This document shows, piece by piece, positions 1-10,639 of a stretch of DNA of 64,000 nt. Position 1 is the first letter of the stretch; each line of letters opens with the position of its first letter. A program made the position numbers and the translations under genes. Below the pieces are notes generated by a model that saw only the letters and a list, made by a program, of their open reading frames with translations, searched no databases and had not been told where the DNA came from. Source of the stretch: Salinicola halophilus (lineage in GTDB: Bacteria > Pseudomonadota > Gammaproteobacteria > Pseudomonadales > Halomonadaceae); assembly GCF_003206155.1 (NCBI RefSeq), contig NZ_PZJV01000007.1, positions 10,324 to 74,323 on the forward strand, in the 5' to 3' direction.

Positions 1-36
1 ATCGCAGCGGCGTTTTCTATGATAGACGCAAGCAGG

Positions 37-80
37 GGCCGAGCACGGCCTAGAGGCGCATCTCCAGGCCGTGCTCGGCC
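37..80 (-). terminator. Hairpin across the hisF stop codon
   Basis: A perfect 14-bp inverted repeat (positions 37-50 and 67-80, 16-nt loop) covers the last codons and the TAG stop of hisF. No clear U-run follows on the minus strand, so termination strength is uncertain. It may instead protect the 3' end of the his transcript. Confidence 0.45.
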
Positions 81-823
81 ATGTAGCGCTTGGCGTCGGG
101 GATCGTGTATTCGCCGAAGTGGAAGATACTGGCGGCGAGCACGGCGTCGGCGCCGCCCTCCCTCACGCCTGCGACCAGATGGTCGAGGTTGCCCACGCCG
201 CCGGAAGCGATCACCGGCACTTCCACCGCATCACTGATGGCGCGGGTGACGCCGATATCGAAGCCCGCCTTGGTGCCGTCCCGGTCCATGCTGGTGAGCA
301 GCAGCTCGCCCGCACCGTACGCCACCATCTTGCGTGCCCATTCGACGGCGTCGAGCCCGGTGGGGCGTCGCCCGCCGTGGGTGAAGATCTCCCAGCGCGG
401 CGCTTCGTCGTCGCCGCTCACTCGCTTGGCGTCGATCGCCACCACGATGCACTGGCTGCCGAAGCGCTCGGCGGCTTCGCGGACAAAATCCGGATTCGTC
501 ACCGCGGCGGTGTTGATCGAGACCTTGTCGGCACCGGCGTTGAGCATGGTGCGGATGTCCTCGCAGCGGCGAATGCCGCCGCCGACCGTCAGCGGGATGA
601 AGACTTCGCCGGCGATGCGCTCGACCATCTCCACCGTGGTGTCGCGATCCTCGTGACTCGCGGTGATGTCGAGAAAGGTGATTTCGTCAGCGCCCTGCTG
701 GTTGTAGCGCTTGGCGATCTCCACCGGGTCACCGGCGTCGCGGATACCCAGAAAGTTGACGCCCTTGACCACGCGGCCGGCGTCGACGTCGAGACACGGG
801 ATGATGCGTTTGGCGAGCGTCAT
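50..823 (-). CDS. hisF: Imidazole glycerol phosphate synthase cyclase subunit HisF
   Basis: HisF is the cyclase half of the HisF-HisH synthase. It turns PRFAR plus ammonia from HisH into imidazole glycerol phosphate and AICAR in cytoplasmic histidine synthesis. The 257-aa product has the usual family length and is a (beta/alpha)8 barrel. The two catalytic aspartates are visible as Asp12 in IIPCLDVD and Asp131 in VVAIDAKR; phosphate-binding glycine loops are at TVGGGIR (79-85) and IASGGVG (205-211). The ATG at 823 overlaps the hisA stop by four bases (ATGA), so I chose it over the longer open frame running into hisA. It is the last gene of a hisB-hisH-hisA-hisF order on the minus strand. Confidence 0.97.
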   Translation of the reverse strand: MTLAKRIIPCLDVDAGRVVKGVNFLGIRDAGDPVEIAKRYNQQGADEITFLDITASHEDRDTTVEMVERIAGEVFIPLTVGGGIRRCEDIRTMLNAGADKVSINTAAVTNPDFVREAAERFGSQCIVVAIDAKRVSGDDEAPRWEIFTHGGRRPTGLDAVEWARKMVAYGAGELLLTSMDRDGTKAGFDIGVTRAISDAVEVPVIASGGVGNLDHLVAGVREGGADAVLAASIFHFGEYTIPDAKRYMAEHGLEMRL

Positions 824-1572
824 GTCTTGGCGCCTCCGGCGCGGATGCCATCGCTGAGCTGCTGGGCGTGGGCGACGTCGAGGGAGCCTTCGTAGATCGC
901 CCGCCCGGTGATCGCGCCGATGATGCCGCTGTCGGCGACCTCGGCCAGCGCTCGGATGTCCTCGAGGTCGGTGACGCCGCCGGAGGCGATCACCGGCAGG
1001 CCGCCGTCGCGGGCGAGTGTCGCGGTGGCCTCGACGTTGACGCCCTGCATCATGCCGTCGCGGGCGATGTCGGTGTAGACGATCGAGGAGACGCCGTCGT
1101 CGCGAAAGCGCTGGGCGAGATCCACCGCCTTGACCGTGGAGACCTCCGCCCAGCCGTCGGTGGCGACGAAGCCGTCGCGGGCGTCGAGACCGACGATCAC
1201 GCGGCCGGGGAATTCGCGGCACGCCTCGCCGACGAATTCGGGCTCCTTCACTGCCTTGGTGCCGATGATCACGTAGCCGACGCCGGCCTCGAGATAGTGC
1301 GCGATGGTGTCGAGGCTTCGAATGCCGCCACCGATCTGGATCGGCAGGTCGGGGTAGGCGCGGGCGATGGCGGTGACCGCCTCGCCGTTGACCGGCTTGC
1401 CCTCGAAGGCGCCGTTGAGATCGACCAGATGCAGCCGGCGCGCACCCGCCTCGACCCAGCGTGCCGCCATGGCGACCGGATCGTCGCCGTACGACGTCGC
1501 ATCCTCCATGCGGCCCTGCTTGAGGCGCACGCACTGTCCGTCTTTGAGATCGATCGCGGGGATCACCAGCAT
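820..1572 (-). CDS. hisA: ProFAR isomerase HisA
   Basis: HisA is the phosphoribosylformimino-5-aminoimidazole carboxamide ribotide isomerase. It performs the Amadori rearrangement that makes PRFAR for HisF-HisH. The 250-aa (beta/alpha)8 barrel has the usual catalytic pair Asp8 (PAIDLKDG) and Asp130 (VGLDARDG) and phosphate loops IGGGIR (80-85) and IASGGV. It begins 81 nt after hisH and overlaps hisF by 4 nt, which supports translational coupling of the two barrel enzymes. Nothing looks abnormal. Confidence 0.97.
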   Translation of the reverse strand: MLVIPAIDLKDGQCVRLKQGRMEDATSYGDDPVAMAARWVEAGARRLHLVDLNGAFEGKPVNGEAVTAIARAYPDLPIQIGGGIRSLDTIAHYLEAGVGYVIIGTKAVKEPEFVGEACREFPGRVIVGLDARDGFVATDGWAEVSTVKAVDLAQRFRDDGVSSIVYTDIARDGMMQGVNVEATATLARDGGLPVIASGGVTDLEDIRALAEVADSGIIGAITGRAIYEGSLDVAHAQQLSDGIRAGGAKT

Positions 1573-1653
1573 GTTGTCGAATCCTTGTCTATACGGGCCA
1601 CCCGGGGGCGGCTCGGTGTCGGGTCTTGTCGCCGAAACGGGCGCGGGCCGCGC

Positions 1654-2295
1654 CTAGGGGGCCCAGTTGACGAAATTTTCCAGCAGCTGCAGGCCGTCCC
1701 GTGCGCTCTTCTCGGGGTGGAACTGCACCGCAAAAACGGTGCCGCGGCCGGTCACCACGTGGGCGTCGACGCCGGCGTAGTCGGTGGCGCCGAAGATATC
1801 GCCCTCGAGGCCCGCCTCCACGTAGTAGCTGTGCACGAAGTAGAAACGTGCGCCATCTTCGATGCCGTCCCACAGCGGGTGGGCGTGGCGCTGGACCACG
1901 CGGTTCCAGCCCATGTGCGGCACCTTGAGGCGCTCACCGTCGGTACTGAGGAGACCGCGTCCGAAGTGTCTGACGCGGCCCGGCAGAAAGCCGAGGCAGT
2001 CGACACCGCCGTTCTCTTCGCTGCGCTCGAAGAGCATCTGCTGGCCGACGCAGATCCCCAGTAGCGGCTTGGCCTGTTCGTCGAGCAGCTCGGAGACCAG
2101 CCCGCGAAGCTCGGTGCGCTCGAGTTCGCCCATGCAGTCGCGAATCGCGCCCTGGCCCGGCAGCACTAGGCGCGAGGCGCCGCGAATGGCACGCGGGTCG
2201 CGGGTGATGGTCACGTTTTCGTGGGTGACGTGCTCGAGCGCCTTGGCGACGGAGTGAAGATTGCCCATGCCGTAGTCGATCACTGCGATCGTCAT
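1654..2295 (-). CDS. hisH: Imidazole glycerol phosphate synthase glutaminase subunit HisH
   Basis: HisH is the class I glutamine amidotransferase that hydrolyses glutamine and channels ammonia to HisF. The 213-aa protein carries the nucleophile Cys82 in [11 protein letters not shown] and the His193/Glu195 partners in QFHPEKS, and the N-terminal IDYGMGNL that is typical of HisH. It lies 55 nt downstream of hisB and 81 nt upstream of hisA on the same strand, consistent with one operon. Confidence 0.97.
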   Translation of the reverse strand: MTIAVIDYGMGNLHSVAKALEHVTHENVTITRDPRAIRGASRLVLPGQGAIRDCMGELERTELRGLVSELLDEQAKPLLGICVGQQMLFERSEENGGVDCLGFLPGRVRHFGRGLLSTDGERLKVPHMGWNRVVQRHAHPLWDGIEDGARFYFVHSYYVEAGLEGDIFGATDYAGVDAHVVTGRGTVFAVQFHPEKSARDGLQLLENFVNWAP

Positions 2296-2350
2296 GACGC
2301 GCTCCTGTTGGCGAGGTGAATCGAAGTAATGAGCGCCGCTCGAGAGGCGC

Positions 2351-2944
2351 TCACAGGCTGCCCTTGGTCGAGGGCATCAGGCCGGCCATGCGGGGATCGG
2401 GCTCGACCGCCGCGCGCACGGCACGACCGAAGGCCTTGAAGATCGTCTCCGCCTGGTGGTGCGCGTTGAACCCCTTGAGGTTGTCGATGTGCAGCGTGAC
2501 CTGGGCGTGATTGACGAAGCCCTGAAAGAATTCCCAGAAGAGCTGGGTATCGAGCTTGCCGATGGTGGCGCGAGTGAACGCGACGTCCATGAACAGGCCC
2601 GAGCGACCGGAGAAGTCGATCACCACCCGCGAGAGCGCTTCGTCCAGCGGCACGTAGGCGTGACCGTAGCGTCGGATGCCGCGCTTGTCGCCGATCGCCT
2701 GGGCGAACGCCTGACCCAGCGTGATGCCCAGATCCTCGACGGTGTGGTGATCGTCGATCTCGAGATCGCCCTTGGCATCGATGGTGAGATCGAGCATGCC
2801 GTGACGTGCGATCTGATCGAGCATGTGATCGAGAAAGGGGACGCCGGTCTGACATTCGAGGCGGCCGCTGCCGTCGAGATTCACCGTGACCGTGATCTGC
2901 GTTTCCTGCGTGTGGCGTGACACCGTGGCAGTGCGCTCGGACAT
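2351..2944 (-). CDS. hisB: Imidazoleglycerol-phosphate dehydratase HisB (monofunctional)
   Basis: This enzyme dehydrates imidazole glycerol phosphate to imidazole acetol phosphate using manganese. At 197 aa it is the monofunctional dehydratase; the histidinol-phosphatase domain fused in enterobacterial HisB is absent. Metal-binding histidine motifs are visible as [24 protein letters not shown] and [11 protein letters not shown], and the first domain has RxTxET-like sequence near the start. It is the first gene of the local minus-strand his cluster. A TATAAT-like sequence at 2983-2988 on the minus strand lies 39 nt upstream of the start, but I see no convincing -35. Confidence 0.96.
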   Translation of the reverse strand: MSERTATVSRHTQETQITVTVNLDGSGRLECQTGVPFLDHMLDQIARHGMLDLTIDAKGDLEIDDHHTVEDLGITLGQAFAQAIGDKRGIRRYGHAYVPLDEALSRVVIDFSGRSGLFMDVAFTRATIGKLDTQLFWEFFQGFVNHAQVTLHIDNLKGFNAHHQAETIFKAFGRAVRAAVEPDPRMAGLMPSTKGSL

Positions 2945-3179
2945 GCGGGGGAGTCTCCCGGGACGGTTGGCGAGAATCGGCCATTATAGAGAATCGGCAC
3001 CGGCATCCGCTACAATGGCGGGATTGCAGAGCGGCCTGGGCCGGGCCGTTCCATGGACAGGGGGTAGCAGGAGGCATGCCGCAAGCCGCGCGCGCGATCG
3101 AGTCGAATCACCGGAGTCAGCCCATCCCGTTCCCCGTCGGGGGCACGACCTGCTCGGCTAGCGGGCGGGAGGGCGCGGC

Positions 3180-5594
3180 ATGAAAGGGCTGATCAGAGCG
3201 CTGCTGGCGGCGGTAGGGGTTCTCGGCATTCTCGTCGTCGTGGCGGTGGTCTACATCACGACGTTTTTCGATCCCAACGATCTCAAGCCCCGGCTGGTCC
3301 AGGCCGTTCGCGAGCAGAGCGGGCTGGAGCTTCGCCTCGACGGGCCACTCTCGTGGAGTTTCTACCCCCGGATCGGCGTCAGCGTCGAAGACGCCGAGGC
3401 GTGGTTGCCCGAGCAGTCTCGCGACGACGAGCCGTTCGTCGGCTTCGATCGCGCCGAGGTGAGCGTCGCCTTCGCGCCGCTGCTCACCGGCGATGTCGCC
3501 GTCGATGGCCTGATCCTCGACGGCATGCGCCTGAGTCTCGTACGGGGGGCCGATGGGCGGGGCAACTGGCAGGTGCTGCTCGACCGCCTTGCCGAGAACG
3601 ATGCCGAGGGCGATACCGCCGACGCCCCCCGCCCCGCGACAGCGGGTCCGGGGCTGAGTTCGAGCGAGGACAAGCCGGTGGCGTTCGATGTCGCCAGCGT
3701 CAAGGTCGAGAACAGCCGCGTGCACTATGTCGATCTTCGCGATGTCGATCTTGGCGGCGCGACGGACGGCGAGACCGATAGCGCACGCGCCCTCGACGTC
3801 ACGCTCGACGACCTGAGCCTCACCGGTACCAACGTCAGCCCGCGCGCGCCGTTCCCCGTCCAGCTCGCCTTCGACGTCTCCGGCGTCGCGCCGCGCCTCG
3901 AGGGGCACGTGCAATCCAAGGCGCGCATGAGCATGGATCTTGCCGCCGAGCGCTACACCTTCGAGAACGTCACGCTGGACGGCAACGCCCGCCTGCCCGA
4001 GGTGGCCGAGGCGCCGCAGACGCTCTCGCTCAAGATCGCCAACCTGCTTGCGGACACCCGCAATCGCCAGTACCGCGCCGACGGCGTTCAGCTCGACGCC
4101 GGGCTCTCCCTCTCCCAGTTGGAAGAGTCGCCGCTGTCGTTGACGCTCAAGCTCGATGCCGAGACCGACCTCGAGGCGCAGACGGCGCGGCTTGCCAACG
4201 TCGCACTCACCGGCGACGACGGCCTCGATCTCACCGGTAGCGCGACCTTCATCGATCTCGGAGACGAGCCCACCTATGACGGGCGGATGGCGCTGGCGCC
4301 GCTGGCGCTGCGAGACTGGTTGATCCGTTTCGGCCTCGACGTCGATACCGCCGACGCCGAGGCGCTGACCGCTCTGGCCGCGAACGCCAATTTCCGTGGC
4401 GATCTCTCCCGGGTCGATTTCGAGGATCTCGACCTGACGCTCGACGATACCGCTTTCGAAGGCGCGCTCGGGGCCCGCTTCGACGGCCGCGCGCTCCAGT
4501 TCGACCTTGCCGGCGACCGCCTCGATCTGGATGCCTACCTCGACCCTGACGGGGCGGTGCCGGCGGCTGCGACCCAGGATCAGCCCACCGAGACGGCCTG
4601 GCTCGGGGCGCTCGGCGTGGCCCCGGTCATGGCCGCTGCGGAACAGGTCGAGCTACTACCGGTGGCATGGCTCGCCGAACTGCGACAGCAGGGACGTCTG
4701 ACGCTGGAAGCGCTGAAGCTGAAAGGCGCAATGCTCAACGACGTGACGTTGGAGACCAGCGGCAGTGACGGTCGCCAGCGCATCGACACCCTCGAGGCGT
4801 CGCTCTACGGCGGTACGCTGGAAGCGGCCAGTGCGCTGAATCTACGCAGGACGCCGATCGAATGGTCTTTCACCCAGCGGCTGGCGGGCAGCGAGGTCGC
4901 GCCGCTCGTCGAGGCGATCAGCGGCAAGCCATCGCCCTTGCGCGGCCGTCTCGATCTGCAGGGCGACTTCGATTCGCGTACCAACACGCTCGAAGGGCTC
5001 AAGCGCCACCTCGAAGGTCAGGCTGCCCTGAGCATCGACGACGGTGCCATGCTCGACGTCAACGTCTCGCGTCAGCTCTGTATGGCCGCGGCGGCGCTAC
5101 AGGGGCGCGAGTCGAATCGGGAGTGGCGCGAGGACACCGCCTTCGACCGGCTTCGCGCCAGCGTCAGTGTCGATGAAGGGCGGGTCCACAACGACGATCT
5201 GGATATCGCCATTCCCGGTGTCTCGCTGACGGGACGGGGCGACGTCGATCTGATCGACCGCCGAATCGACTACCGCGCCGATGCCCGCTTTACCGACACT
5301 GCCGACGAAGCGGTCTGCCCGGTGAGCGAGCCGCTTTCGCGGGTCGCCTTTCCGGTCCGCTGTCGAGGCGATCTGGGTGGCGCGCCGGGGGAGTGGTGTG
5401 GCATCGACCGCGAGCTGCTGGGGAAACGACTGGCATCGCTCGCCGGCAATGAGCTGCGTCAGCGTGCCGGCGAACGGGTGAGCAGTGCGCTCGACGAGAC
5501 TCTCGACGACGATACCCGAAACAAGATCGACGACGCGCTGGGCGAGGGGGCCTCTCGGGAGCTCGGCGATCGTATCCGGGGTCTATTCGACTGA
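3180..5594 (+). CDS. AsmA family protein
   Basis: An 804-aa protein with one N-terminal membrane anchor (about residues 7-28), the signature [22 protein letters not shown] and a long beta-rich periplasmic body, which matches the AsmA family. AsmA-like proteins are inner-membrane-anchored periplasmic proteins of the VPS13/AsmA lipid-transfer type linked to outer-membrane lipid homeostasis. That role is family knowledge, not shown here. The C-terminal quarter ([12 protein letters not shown], then [16 protein letters not shown] sequence and [17 protein letters not shown]) is the conserved AsmA_2 part. The ATG at 3180 follows ggagggcgcgg. It is divergent from hisB and 189 nt upstream of mutY. A 9-bp inverted repeat (5603-5611/5632-5640) follows the stop without a T-run. 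Confidence 0.88.
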   Translation: MKGLIRALLAAVGVLGILVVVAVVYITTFFDPNDLKPRLVQAVREQSGLELRLDGPLSWSFYPRIGVSVEDAEAWLPEQSRDDEPFVGFDRAEVSVAFAPLLTGDVAVDGLILDGMRLSLVRGADGRGNWQVLLDRLAENDAEGDTADAPRPATAGPGLSSSEDKPVAFDVASVKVENSRVHYVDLRDVDLGGATDGETDSARALDVTLDDLSLTGTNVSPRAPFPVQLAFDVSGVAPRLEGHVQSKARMSMDLAAERYTFENVTLDGNARLPEVAEAPQTLSLKIANLLADTRNRQYRADGVQLDAGLSLSQLEESPLSLTLKLDAETDLEAQTARLANVALTGDDGLDLTGSATFIDLGDEPTYDGRMALAPLALRDWLIRFGLDVDTADAEALTALAANANFRGDLSRVDFEDLDLTLDDTAFEGALGARFDGRALQFDLAGDRLDLDAYLDPDGAVPAAATQDQPTETAWLGALGVAPVMAAAEQVELLPVAWLAELRQQGRLTLEALKLKGAMLNDVTLETSGSDGRQRIDTLEASLYGGTLEAASALNLRRTPIEWSFTQRLAGSEVAPLVEAISGKPSPLRGRLDLQGDFDSRTNTLEGLKRHLEGQAALSIDDGAMLDVNVSRQLCMAAAALQGRESNREWREDTAFDRLRASVSVDEGRVHNDDLDIAIPGVSLTGRGDVDLIDRRIDYRADARFTDTADEAVCPVSEPLSRVAFPVRCRGDLGGAPGEWCGIDRELLGKRLASLAGNELRQRAGERVSSALDETLDDDTRNKIDDALGEGASRELGDRIRGLFD

Positions 5595-5782
5595 GCCTGA
5601 GCGAAGCGCCAGTCTCTGCGCCGACGTCCGTTGGCGCTTCCGCCATTACCTGGCCGTTGTCTGCCGTACGTGACGGGCCTCTCACGTCCCGTTCTCTCGA
5701 TGTCATGACTTCGTCGGCGAGCGCTCATTCGCTCGCGTTCGCCGGCCTGACAATCTTTGTTAAGAGGTGCCGTTTGGCCGAG

Positions 5783-6859
<1,077 letters not shown>

Positions 6860-6890
6860 ACTCATCGACACACGTCACAGGAGACGACCC

Positions 6891-7163
6891 ATGGCGCAGA
6901 CGGTTTTCTGCCGCAAGTATCAACAGGAGCTCGAGGCGCTCCCCTTTCCACCGCTGCCCGGCGCGAAGGGCCAGGAGATCCAGCAGACGGTCTCCAAGCA
7001 GGCGTGGGACGAATGGCAGGCGCAGCAGACGCGGCTGATCAACGAAAAGCATCTCAATATGCTCGACCCCGAAAACCGGGCTTATCTGCTCGACCAGATG
7101 GAGCGCTTTCTCGATAATCGCGATACCGATCGCGCGGAAGGGTACGTGCCGCCGAGCGAGTGA
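6891..7163 (+). CDS. yggX: Probable Fe(2+)-trafficking protein YggX
   Basis: A 90-aa protein of the YggX family, which protects iron-sulfur clusters from oxidative damage and is thought to handle ferrous iron in the cytoplasm. The family start is clear: [20 protein letters not shown] with the conserved Cys7, then [20 protein letters not shown]. The ATG has a good ribosome-binding site (caggagacgaccc). It sits 31 nt after mutY, whose product is an Fe-S enzyme, so co-transcription makes sense. Confidence 0.95.
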   Translation: MAQTVFCRKYQQELEALPFPPLPGAKGQEIQQTVSKQAWDEWQAQQTRLINEKHLNMLDPENRAYLLDQMERFLDNRDTDRAEGYVPPSE

Positions 7164-7229
7164 TTTCGGCGGCGAGGCCGGCCTTCGACGCCACCGGGAA
7201 GCCGGTCTCATCTTTTTGAAATAAAAGGC

Positions 7230-7258
7230 TTGACCCCGAAACGGCTTGTTGGTTTAAT
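7230..7258 (+). promoter_or_regulatory. Likely promoter of the tRNA-Phe-Gln-Thr operon
   Basis: A TTGACC -35 (7230-7235) and a TTTAAT -10 (7253-7258) are separated by 17 nt and followed by a GC-rich discriminator (gcgtcccc). That layout fits a stringently controlled stable-RNA promoter. It lies 18 nt upstream of tRNA-Phe. Confidence 0.6.
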
Positions 7259-7275
7259 GCGTCCCCGTTGGCAAC

Positions 7276-7351
7276 GGCCAGATAGCTCAGTCGGTAGAGC
7301 AGGGGATTGAAAATCCCCGTGTCGGCGGTTCGATTCCGTCTCTGGCCACCA
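7276..7351 (+). tRNA. tRNA-Phe(GAA)
   Basis: A 76-nt cloverleaf with encoded CCA. The acceptor stem is GGCCAGA/TCTGGCC, the anticodon arm is ggggatt-GAA-aatcccc and the T arm carries GTTCGATTC. It is the first of three closely spaced tRNA genes. Confidence 0.97.
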
Positions 7352-7358
7352 TCATTGC

Positions 7359-7433
7359 TGGGGCATCGCCAAGTGGTAAGGCACCGCTTTTTGGTAGCGG
7401 TATGCGCAGGTTCGAATCCTGCTGCCCCAGCCA
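7359..7433 (+). tRNA. tRNA-Gln(TTG)
   Basis: A 75-nt tRNA with encoded CCA. The acceptor stem is TGGGGCA/TGCCCCA and the anticodon loop is tt-TTG-gt within ccgct/agcgg. It starts 7 nt after tRNA-Phe. Confidence 0.97.
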
Positions 7434-7452
7434 TCGCCAACGTCTCTAGCTC

Positions 7453-7528
<76 letters not shown>

Positions 7529-7569
7529 GAGCTTAGAGATGAACATGAAGGCTGATGTCAGCCTTGCAG

Positions 7570-7597
7570 AAAACCGCCCATCGAGGCGGTTTTTTCG
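7570..7597 (+). terminator. Rho-independent terminator after the tRNA operon
   Basis: The stem AAAACCGCC/GGCGGTTTT is followed by a T-run (7570-7578/7585-7593). The A-rich 5' flank could also serve the convergent minus-strand gene that ends at 7649. Confidence 0.85.
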
Positions 7598-7648
7598 TTT
7601 CTACGGCGGCGATGGCGAAGTGGCATCGACTCTATGCCTGAATGGCGC

Positions 7649-8125
7649 CTACAGCTTCAGCCAGGCATAGAGCAGCTTGTAGAAGATCTCTTCGGTCAGC
7701 GTGTCGTACTGAGAAAGATGGCGCTTGTGACCGAACTGCAGATCCGAGATGTAGTGCTCGCCATCGGACTCGATGATCTCCTTGACGTCGTCCTCGTCGC
7801 TGGTCGCGAACAGTAGAGTTCTGCCGGTATCCAGGAACCCATCCTCCGGGCGCACGTGAATCTTGCAGGCGCCCAGGTCGATCACCTGGTCGTTGAGCTC
7901 GAGTCGGTAGGTTTCGCTGAACTTCTCCAGTACGTGTTCCCGCGCCGTGTACTGAATATTGGACTGATCCAGGTCGAGTTCTTTCACCCAGGTTTCGATC
8001 TGCGACTGCAGCGTGTTCAGGTCCGCCCGCTTGGTATTCAGTGAGGCCTCGAGCTCACGTCGCTCCTCCTGGCTTGCGGCGACGGCGTCCTTGATCCGCT
8101 GTTTGAGCTGTTCGATATCTGCCAT
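7649..8125 (-). CDS. Hypothetical protein, N-terminal coiled coil
   Basis: A 158-aa soluble protein I do not recognise. Residues 1-50 are a charged heptad-like coiled coil (IEQLKQRIKDAVAASQEERREL and following). Residues 55-158 look globular and acidic, with FLDTGRTLLFATSDEDDVKEIIES and HYISDLQFGHKRHLSQYDTLTEEIFYKLLYAWLKL. There is no signal peptide or membrane segment. The start ATG at 8125 is preceded by aaggacgaacgtc. It appears to be a single gene between the tRNA operon terminator and another terminator at 8233. Confidence 0.75.
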   Translation of the reverse strand: MADIEQLKQRIKDAVAASQEERRELEASLNTKRADLNTLQSQIETWVKELDLDQSNIQYTAREHVLEKFSETYRLELNDQVIDLGACKIHVRPEDGFLDTGRTLLFATSDEDDVKEIIESDGEHYISDLQFGHKRHLSQYDTLTEEIFYKLLYAWLKL

Positions 8126-8232
8126 GACGTTCGTCCTTGTCGTTATGAATCCCTCGGTGCCGGCTGACCGCTGGAAGGGGTTTCAAAGTGTAGTCGTCGC
8201 CATTGGGGCGCCCACAGTTATTTCAGGCAATA

Positions 8233-8258
8233 AAAAACCGCCACATTGGGCGGTTTTT
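8233..8258 (-). terminator. Terminator between the two small minus-strand units
   Basis: The stem AAAAACCGCC (8233-8242) pairs with GGCGGTTTTT (8249-8258) around a 6-nt loop. On the minus strand it lies just after the zinc-ribbon pair and ends in a T-run. Confidence 0.8.
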
Positions 8259-8274
8259 CCAGTCGGCGGGCAAG

Positions 8275-8472
8275 CTACGCCGCAATAGAGGGCTGCGGTG
8301 TGGGGCGCGGTTGGCCAATGGCCATCAGCGCGCGCTCCAGATCCATCGTGTGACATTTGAAAGCCGTACAGTTGGCGCAGCACACCTTTGAACCTTCCTC
8401 GGGGCGATTCGGCAGTCGGAACTGGCCGTGGCCGCAAACCGAGCAGGTCAAATCCAGCGAGACCTTCATCAT
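8275..8472 (-). CDS. Small zinc-ribbon protein (65 aa)
   Basis: A 65-aa unknown protein with a CxxC...CxxC zinc ribbon: CSVCGHG near residue 10 and CCANC near residue 34, followed by a proline-rich tail. The start is the ATG at 8472 (alternative at 8469). It overlaps the stop of the upstream zinc-ribbon gene in an ATGATGA arrangement, which indicates translational coupling. No function can be assigned. Zinc ribbons of this size often act in nucleic-acid or protein binding, but that is only a family-level remark. Confidence 0.65.
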   Translation of the reverse strand: MMKVSLDLTCSVCGHGQFRLPNRPEEGSKVCCANCTAFKCHTMDLERALMAIGQPRPTPQPSIAA

Positions 8473-8720
8473 GCCGAGACCCTGTCTCCTACGCGGTAGT
8501 CGTTGACCGGGCGAGACTCGCGCGCCATCTGAAGAGTCAGCATGCGAGAGCGGTTCAGGGTCTGAATCAAATAGCTGGGGGAGACTGAATCTTCCCAATG
8601 GCCGTAGGTGTCGAGGAATTCGCCGCATTCGATGCAGTTGATCTCTTCCCAGGCGCATTCGGTATTGGTGACGGGGGATTGTACGTTACCGCAGCGAGTG
8701 CAGGAGATTTGGTGTTGCAT
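8469..8720 (-). CDS. Small zinc-ribbon protein (83 aa)
   Basis: An 83-aa unknown protein starting MQHQISCTRCGN. Two CxxC knuckles (CTRC at 7-10 and CIEC at about 29-32) form a probable zinc ribbon; a more helical C-terminal half follows. The start at 8720 is set by a strong Shine-Dalgarno (AAGGAGGGCTGACC before ATG). Longer upstream extensions of the frame lack one. It is the first gene of a two-gene overlapping unit with the 65-aa zinc-ribbon gene. Confidence 0.7.
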   Translation of the reverse strand: MQHQISCTRCGNVQSPVTNTECAWEEINCIECGEFLDTYGHWEDSVSPSYLIQTLNRSRMLTLQMARESRPVNDYRVGDRVSA

Positions 8721-9388
8721 GGTCAGCCCTCCTTGGCTTTCCAGTCCGACCGTCCTGGTCGGTTGAGTGTTGGCAATCCTTGCCGGTTGCGTCCGGGGTA
8801 TCCCGTTCGCTGCTGGCCTTCTTGGCCGGCGATGACTGCAATTTTGCATATCCATTGGCCGTGTACAAGTGTTGTACCAAAGGATTTTTAGCTTTTGCTT
8901 GCCTCAGGTTAAATTCAGGAGGCTAACGCGTTGAATTCGCTCGCTCGAGAACCGGCGCCGAGTGAGCCAAATTTTTTAGCAGGGACATTGGGTTAGCGAA
9001 TTCTGGAGACGTCATGGAAACGGCATCTGGATGACACGATGCTGTCATGTGCAATCCGTATGAAGGAAGGGCAGGGACGCCAAAGAAGTGACAGTGACGT
9101 CGAGAGCAGGAAGCTCTGTACAATGGCAGGGAATCGCCAGTCAGACCGAGCGCTTCGCCGTGAGGCCCAGCGCTCTCCGATCTTCGATGCGCGAACACCC
9201 TCCTCGCAACGTCGCTCTCCATCATGTTGGCCTGCACCGTCCCGAGCCACAGCACGTAGCCAGTCCAGACGTTCCTATCGGCTTGCCAGCTTCAGCTATC
9301 GAACCCGGCGTCCTTCCTCCCGATTTATCGGTATCGCCCACCGTCGACGCGTTATGCTATCGCTCTCTTCAGCGCGTCGGGGGCGCCA
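8721..9388. other. Non-coding interval upstream of the zinc-ribbon pair and the permease gene
   Basis: About 670 nt without a convincing gene. Open frames here lack ribosome-binding sites and have shadow-like composition. The only clear structure is the palindrome GTACAAgtgTTGTAC at 8863-8877, listed separately. Confidence 0.5.
8863..8877. promoter_or_regulatory. Candidate operator GTACAA-N3-TTGTAC
   Basis: A perfect 6+3+6 palindrome lies 143 nt upstream of the zinc-ribbon pair, in an AT-richer patch that could hold the promoter. TACAA-N3-TTGTA symmetry is common for helix-turn-helix repressors. The cognate regulator is not in this window. Confidence 0.4.
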
Positions 9389-10495
9389 ATGAACTCGTCT
9401 AGCCAGCATCGAGCCTTCATCTTTCTGCTGACAGCGGTATCGATCGCTTTCGTTTGGCTACTGCTGCCGTTCTATGGCGCCGTGCTATGGGCGGTCATTC
9501 TCGCCATTCTGTTCCAGCCTATGTTTCGCCGTCTCGAGCGCAAGCTGGGCGGTCGGCGTAATACCGCCGCCTTTCTCAGCGTCATGGCGTGTTTTTTCAT
9601 CGTCGTGATCCCGGTAACGCTGATCTTCGCCTCCTTGGTGCGCGAAGGCGCCAGCGTCTATCAGCGGGTCGACAGCGGCGACATCGACTTCAACGCCTAT
9701 CTCGCCCAGTTTCAGGCTGCCATGCCGAGTGTGATGCGGGATCAGTTCGGCGATGCCGGCCTGGGTAGCCTCAGCGATCTCGGCGACCGCCTCTCCTCGG
9801 CGCTGCAACAGGGGAGCCAGCTGATCGCGACTCGCGTGTTGAGCATCGGGCAGAACACCCTGCAGTTTCTGATCAGCACCGGCATCATGCTCTATCTGCT
9901 GTTCTTCCTGTTTCGTGACGGGCGCTCGCTCGGCCACCAGATTCGCGCCACTGCGCCGTTGAGCGACACCTACACCCACCGGCTGATCGAGAAGTTCACC
10001 GCCGTCGTGCGCGCCACGGTCAAGGGCAACGTGATCATTGCCGTCGTCCAGGGCGCCATCGGCGGGGTAACGTTCTGGCTGCTGGGCATCGAGGCGGCGC
10101 TGCTGTGGGGCGTTCTGATGGCGTTTCTTTCTCTGCTGCCGGCGATCGGCTCGGCGATCATCTGGGTGCCGGTCGCCGCCTACCTGCTGATTAGTGGCGA
10201 TTACCTTCGAGGTGGCATCCTCATCTTCGTCGGCGTGGTGGTGATCGGCCTTGTCGACAACCTCCTGCGCCCGCCGCTGGTCGGTAAGGAGACCAAGCTA
10301 CCCGACTACGTGGTACTCATCTCGACCGTGGGCGGAATGACCTTGATGGGCATCAACGGTTTCGTATTGGGGCCGCTCATCGCGGCGCTGTTCATCGTCG
10401 CCTGGTCGCTCTTTCGTAGCGAGAAAGAGGCCGAGGATGAAAACGGGGCCCGCCAACTCGCCCCCGAGATCCCCTTCGAGCTACGCGATCGCTGA
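9389..10495 (+). CDS. AI-2E family transporter (PerM/YdiK-like)
   Basis: A 368-aa polytopic inner-membrane protein of the AI-2E/PerM permease family. Two N-terminal helices (about residues 10-45) precede a helix near 62-85, a soluble stretch (90-150), and C-terminal helices. It contains family-conserved sequence NLLRPPLVGKETKLPDYVVLISTVGG around residues 291-316 and GINGFVLGPLIAALF. Members export AI-2 in some species, while others act as Na+/H+ antiporters in halophiles, so the substrate is undetermined here. The ATG follows gcgtcgggggcgcca. It stands alone, about 145 nt before the efflux lipoprotein gene. Confidence 0.88.
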   Translation: MNSSSQHRAFIFLLTAVSIAFVWLLLPFYGAVLWAVILAILFQPMFRRLERKLGGRRNTAAFLSVMACFFIVVIPVTLIFASLVREGASVYQRVDSGDIDFNAYLAQFQAAMPSVMRDQFGDAGLGSLSDLGDRLSSALQQGSQLIATRVLSIGQNTLQFLISTGIMLYLLFFLFRDGRSLGHQIRATAPLSDTYTHRLIEKFTAVVRATVKGNVIIAVVQGAIGGVTFWLLGIEAALLWGVLMAFLSLLPAIGSAIIWVPVAAYLLISGDYLRGGILIFVGVVVIGLVDNLLRPPLVGKETKLPDYVVLISTVGGMTLMGINGFVLGPLIAALFIVAWSLFRSEKEAEDENGARQLAPEIPFELRDR

Positions 10496-10639
10496 TCGAC
10501 GTCGAACGCGCATCGGCGTTCCCGTCGGGTCGAGAATCTTGTTAGAATGCTAATTAAACTTATGAGGCGTCGTACGCTGGCCATCGAGGTACGCTGGGGC
10601 GGCGCTCGGACCGTACCGTTTGTGTCAATGAGGGCAGGG

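Noticed and set aside
868..2064. A 398-codon plus-strand frame opposite hisA and hisH
   Set aside because: It spans two well-identified his genes on the other strand and the gap between them.
8923..9392. Overlapping 85- to 117-codon frames on both strands before the AI-2E permease gene
   Set aside because: Arginine/serine-rich shadow-like translations with no start signals.
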